Positions 7,019 to 9,853 of a stretch of 9,853 nt of DNA are shown one piece after another; position 1 is the stretch's first letter; each line of letters begins with the position of its first letter. The notes under the pieces are model-generated. The model was not told the origin of the DNA and did not search any database. It was given only the letters and a program-made list of their open reading frames with translations. Source of the stretch: SIAJ01 sp036266155 (GTDB lineage Bacteria; Planctomycetota; Planctomycetia; Gemmatales; Gemmataceae); assembly GCA_036266155.1 (NCBI GenBank), contig DATANR010000468.1, positions 1 through 9,853 on the forward strand, given 5' to 3'. The translations under genes and the position numbers were made by a program.

Positions 7019-7318
7019 ACCGATCCTCGAATTAGATGAAGCTCAAGAACCACGCGTAAACGCTCGTTCGACGCTCCTGCGTCGAACGCACACATCGACA
7101 CATTAGAAGGTCTGCAACTGTCCAGAGTTTACGGATTTGTCGACGAATCGGGCCGCAAGGCCCCAATTCGGCGCGTCCGGCTATAGACGCTCATTCCCGG
7201 TTGCGCGGACGCGGCACGTGAGGTCGCCGTCAATATCGTCTCGTCTTAGGGTAGACAGACGAAACACGCCGCTGACCCGATGCGGATGGCGGAATTGGCT
7301 GTCGTCAAACAATCGAGG
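7019..7318. other. 300-bp spacer with several hairpins, no gene
   Basis: This lies between the GH5 gene's stop and the beta-lactamase-fold gene's start, both on the minus strand. No open frame here has a credible start. It contains at least four inverted repeats: 7065-7088 (10-bp perfect stem, 4-nt loop), 7144-7170 (gggcc-gcaa-ggccc with five further pairs below a small internal loop), 7172-7213 (8-bp arms cgcgtccg, 26-nt loop) and 7236-7262 (10 bp with one bulge). None ends in a T-run. Terminator, leader or structured-RNA roles are all possible. No clear -35/-10 pair was found for the downstream gene. Confidence 0.55.
7065..7088 (-). promoter_or_regulatory. Hairpin with AGGA loop in the leader of the serine hydrolase gene
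   Basis: The arms cgttcgacgc (7065-7074) and gcgtcgaacg (7079-7088) pair perfectly over 10 bp, leaving a 4-nt loop. On the minus strand, the sense strand of the downstream gene, the loop reads AGGA. It ends 46 nt before the ATG at 7018. GGA exposed in a hairpin loop is the recognition form for CsrA/RsmA translational regulators, but only one such site is seen and it does not cover the Shine-Dalgarno. Confidence 0.4.
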
Positions 7319-8515
7319 TCATATAGATGCGGGTGTGATTGAAGTACTCTTAATACCGAATGGGCTGCTTGTCGCGACTTCCACGGCCCAACCAGCCTTA
7401 ATATGAGCAAACCATCGATCCGGTGTCATATCCATGACGTCGCAAAGAGGATCGAAGAAGTCGTTGCCAGGCCCCCATTCCCAGGCATACCAGCCAAGTT
7501 GCAGGGAATGGCAAACCTCCAGGATTGCTTTGTAATCGATTTCCCCTGCGGCACTGCACATGCTGGCCTTTCCCGCCTCGCCGCCAAACTGCGAAAACTC
7601 ACCGACGATCAGGGGGTAGTTGATGGCTGCTGCCACTTCCAGGCGCGTTTTGATGACATCAGCACCGCCAACGTGGGAAATCGACCAGTAAAGGTGGACG
7701 GAGAAAATGAGATTCCCCTGAGGATCGCCATCCCGTAGCCCAATTGCCGTATCGTTAAGGATTTGTAGATTCTGGCCAAAGGTCGGCGCGTCGAGCACCA
7801 GAGGCACATGTATGTTCGCCGTTCGTAATCGGCTGATGGCCGCTTGGTATTCGTCCTGGTATTCCGCAGCCGTGACGGTATCGTCGCCGACCTCGTTGCC
7901 GATATTCAACAATAGGTACTGTTCGTGTTTTCTTACGATCGCGACGATGTCGGCCCGGGTCCAATAATCGACCAGTTCGCCAAGCCGGGCCAGATCACCG
8001 GTGGCATCGTGAAGCTCGATCATGGGGATCAGGTGATTGGCCTTGGCATTCGAGATGAGCGTGTCGAGCCTCGCCGGATCGGTGGCGGGGCCGCCGGGAG
8101 CCAGATTGCTGGTGATGGCCCAAACAATCCGCACCGTGTTGGCGCCAGTCTTCTTAATTTCGGCAAAGTTGAGGATGCCATCGGGATCGACATTGTCAAA
8201 GACGCTCATCTTGTTGATGCCACGTAGTAGGACCTTTTCTCCGAGGCGGTCATGGATTTGCCGGTCGAGCGTGAAGAAGCCGGGCGTTTCCACGACGGAG
8301 TGCCCCAGTAGCGAGGACCAAGTGATTGGTCCGACGATGCCGTCGGTGAAGAGCGCGTTATCCGTCTGATACTCGCGAACGCGCGCATCGGTTGCCGCGT
8401 CGAATATGCCGTTAATCGGCAGTGCCGGCAACGCGCTCGGCGGGCGCTCGTTCAAACGTTGTTGCAGGAACTTGATGTCGTCGCCGTTGGCAAGCAAACG
8501 AACGGTGCGTGGCAT
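7319..8515 (-). CDS. Peptidoglycan-binding domain fused to GH5-type glycoside hydrolase
   Basis: The start is the ATG at 8515, set by GGAG (8525-8522) 6 nt upstream; an earlier GTG (8569) and ATG (8527) lack a good site. The 398-residue product begins with a PG_binding_1 domain (about 4-71: VRLLANGDDIKFLQQRLN, INGIFDAATDARVREYQ, DGIVGPITWSSLL). A (beta/alpha)8 domain (about 80-375) follows with the usual GH5 residues: R129, H169, N207-E208 (acid/base) in LLNIGNEVG, H274/Y276 in SVHLYW, E306 (nucleophile) in LIVGEFSQFG, and W347 in GWYAWEWG. It should cleave a beta-1,4-linked polysaccharide (cellulose or mannan type); the exact substrate is not readable. No signal peptide or membrane segment is present, strange for a wall-binding glycanase. 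The gene follows the NHL gene by 66 bp in the same frame and is probably cotranscribed with it. Confidence 0.9.
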   Translation of the reverse strand: MPRTVRLLANGDDIKFLQQRLNERPPSALPALPINGIFDAATDARVREYQTDNALFTDGIVGPITWSSLLGHSVVETPGFFTLDRQIHDRLGEKVLLRGINKMSVFDNVDPDGILNFAEIKKTGANTVRIVWAITSNLAPGGPATDPARLDTLISNAKANHLIPMIELHDATGDLARLGELVDYWTRADIVAIVRKHEQYLLLNIGNEVGDDTVTAAEYQDEYQAAISRLRTANIHVPLVLDAPTFGQNLQILNDTAIGLRDGDPQGNLIFSVHLYWSISHVGGADVIKTRLEVAAAINYPLIVGEFSQFGGEAGKASMCSAAGEIDYKAILEVCHSLQLGWYAWEWGPGNDFFDPLCDVMDMTPDRWFAHIKAGWAVEVATSSPFGIKSTSITPASI

Positions 8516-8581
8516 ATTGGGCTCCATGGAACAACGGTCCGGCGGCGGCGAAGAGTCGCAACCAGACACACGTGTTGTATT

Positions 8582-9613
8582 TTATGAATTGCAAGTTGTA
8601 TCATCCTGCTTTACCCTTAGCGGCAACGGTTCAGTACGAACCAGGATCCGAAACGCCCGATAGTCGCAGAGAAAAATGCGTCCCGATCCGCCGGCCGCCA
8701 CCCCCAGTGGTTCGGTGTGAATTTCCGGCTGAATCTCCGGCACTGGGCTGTCAACCGCATCGACGTCTTCACGCCAGACGCTCGTCTTTGCGTCGGGGAA
8801 ACGCTGCAAAGATCGGGGTATCGTGTCGTCGCCATGCACCGTGATCAGGATGCCGCCGGCGCCGTCAATGCAAAGGTCGATCGGATGTTTGATGGGGCCC
8901 CCCTTTAGGATTCCATCCGCCGTGTACACCTTGGCGGGATCATCAAAAGGCCCTGGGAACCTGAGCACTCTCCCCCGGCGCTCACTGGCGAACTCATCAC
9001 CGTAATCCGCGACGTAAAGTGTGTTGTCCGCGAACGCGATTCCCTTGGGGCGAATGAAGCCGCCATTGTTTCCCGCGCTAATCTTGTCGACACAACTCGC
9101 GCCATCGGCGGCGTCGCTGGCAAAAATCAGGACGCGACTGTTGTCATCGTCCGCGACAAACAGCCGTCCGTCAGCGTCCACCGCCAAGCCACGTGGGAAG
9201 TTGAATCGATCGTCAGTGCTTCCCTGGGTTCCTGATTTGCCGAGTGTTACCTGCAACTTCCACGCGCCGGTCGCATCCCGGCGAAAACCCTTGACGGTGT
9301 GATCCCCCGTGTCGGCAATGAACAGGGTGCTGTTAATTTCGTCAAACACCACCGCTTCGGGGCCGCCGAAAAGGTCGGGGATCAACTCATCCGCTTTCTG
9401 GCAGGCGGAATCCCCGACGACCGCCGCATCCGGCCAAGACAAGACCCGCAGGCCGGCATGATCGGTCACAAAAAGGCGCCCCCGAGCGTCGATCGTGATG
9501 CCCGCCGGCCCGGCATTGCCTCCGGGAATTCCCGTGAACTGCGCGTCGGCGGCCGCGCAGCGCGTTGCCAAGGTGACATCCGCAAGGGTTGGCTGGCCTA
9601 GTGCCTTAAGCAT
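8582..9613 (-). CDS. NHL-repeat six-bladed beta-propeller protein
   Basis: The ATG at 9613 is chosen because GGGGA lies 6 nt upstream; a TTG one codon earlier is possible but unneeded. The 343-residue protein consists almost entirely of six NHL-type repeats at about 35-62, 84-112, 139-167, 188-221, 243-273 and 301-327, each of the form GxAVDxxGRLFVADxxNxRVLxF. Six repeats make a closed propeller. Such proteins bind ligands or partner proteins, and some act as lyases or scaffolds; no catalytic residues can be named here. There is no signal peptide, unusual because most bacterial NHL proteins are exported, and no extra domain. The gene is first in a likely two-gene unit with the GH5 protein. 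Its TAA stop is the only stop separating it from that reading frame. The function is unknown. Confidence 0.85.
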   Translation of the reverse strand: MLKALGQPTLADVTLATRCAAADAQFTGIPGGNAGPAGITIDARGRLFVTDHAGLRVLSWPDAAVVGDSACQKADELIPDLFGGPEAVVFDEINSTLFIADTGDHTVKGFRRDATGAWKLQVTLGKSGTQGSTDDRFNFPRGLAVDADGRLFVADDDNSRVLIFASDAADGASCVDKISAGNNGGFIRPKGIAFADNTLYVADYGDEFASERRGRVLRFPGPFDDPAKVYTADGILKGGPIKHPIDLCIDGAGGILITVHGDDTIPRSLQRFPDAKTSVWREDVDAVDSPVPEIQPEIHTEPLGVAAGGSGRIFLCDYRAFRILVRTEPLPLRVKQDDTTCNS

Positions 9614-9842
9614 CAAAAGTCCCCCAAAAACAATGAATGAAACCAGTGTGGATTCATCTAATGTCCGCTACTCTTTGACCGTAATAGGTTTGATAAATTT
9701 GACTTCTAGTGAATTACCATACGCCGCCACACCATCCCAGAAAAGGTTTCGTCAAACAGACACCCGTTGCCAGCACCCTGCACACGCGTATGGTCCTTGG
9801 CCGTAGTCAAGTTTCGCATTGTTGTCCACTTAAGGAGTGACG
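9614..9842. other. Divergent intergenic region
   Basis: This 229-bp region precedes the NHL gene (minus strand) and a possible plus-strand gene. Bases about 9620-9720 are clearly richer in A/T than the surroundings and hold several TTGAC-like words (for example tttgacc near 9674 and tttgact near 9699). Promoters for one or both directions are probable, but no -35/-10 pair with good spacing stands out. No inverted repeat of note was seen. Confidence 0.4.
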
Positions 9843-9853
9843 GTGGCTGGCAG
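9832..9853 (+). CDS. Possible start of a divergent gene, cut by the window edge
   Basis: AAGGAG at 9832-9837 is followed after 5 nt by GTG (9843-9845), GCT, GGC and the window end. A full Shine-Dalgarno at workable spacing, placed in a divergent promoter region, suggests a gene starting with GTG whose product begins V(M)-A-G. Only three full codons are visible, so neither family nor reality can be judged. Confidence 0.3.

Noticed and set aside
5687..7039. A 450-codon plus-strand frame antisense to the serine hydrolase
   Set aside because: It is a mirror of a well-supported gene; the product is Arg/His/Glu-rich without domains, typical of an antisense shadow.
8516..8569. Earlier GTG (8569) and ATG (8527) starts for the GH5 protein
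   Set aside because: Neither has a Shine-Dalgarno, and the added residues are not hydrophobic and lie before the first conserved residues of the peptidoglycan-binding domain; the ATG at 8515 has GGAG at 6 nt.

Overview
The window looks like a GC-rich bacterial chromosome segment. A planctomycete, perhaps of the Pirellulales, is my best guess. This is an inference from the gene mix (a squalene-cyclase-like class II terpene cyclase, a small secreted protein of unknown family, a secreted beta-lactamase-fold hydrolase, an NHL propeller), the weak or coupled ribosome binding sites and the long palindromes between genes. No rRNA, tRNA, CRISPR array, transposase or phage gene was seen.

Plus-strand half (1-5203). 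A 5'-truncated aldo/keto reductase of the L-galactose dehydrogenase type overlaps a 597-residue class II terpene cyclase, which in turn touches a small probably secreted protein. The three are stop-start coupled and very likely one operon. Tryptophan synthase beta (trpB) follows after 63 bp with its own good Shine-Dalgarno. After a roughly 250-bp spacer carrying a repeat/hairpin comes a FabG-like short-chain dehydrogenase.

Convergence point (5204-5560). The short-chain dehydrogenase meets a minus-strand gene of only 27 codons that ordinary gene callers skip. It encodes a very basic peptide resembling the small ribosomal proteins bS22/mS38 (COX24/AURKAIP1 family) and has a perfect Shine-Dalgarno and a plausible promoter. 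The 79 bp between the two stop codons are filled by an imperfect hairpin that probably terminates both genes. Upstream lies a second palindrome with 32-bp arms.

Minus-strand half (5600-9613). Read right to left: a six-repeat NHL propeller gene, then a peptidoglycan-binding/GH5 glycoside hydrolase gene in the same frame behind one TAA, a 300-bp spacer rich in small hairpins, and a secreted class C beta-lactamase-fold serine hydrolase. Neither the NHL protein nor the GH5 protein shows a signal peptide, which is odd for these families. The last 11 bases may start a divergent gene with GTG.

Most genes are assignable to known families. The least ordinary items are the divergent terpene cyclase with its coupled reductase and secreted protein, the missed 27-residue peptide, the NHL/GH5 pair separated by one in-frame stop, and the palindromes.
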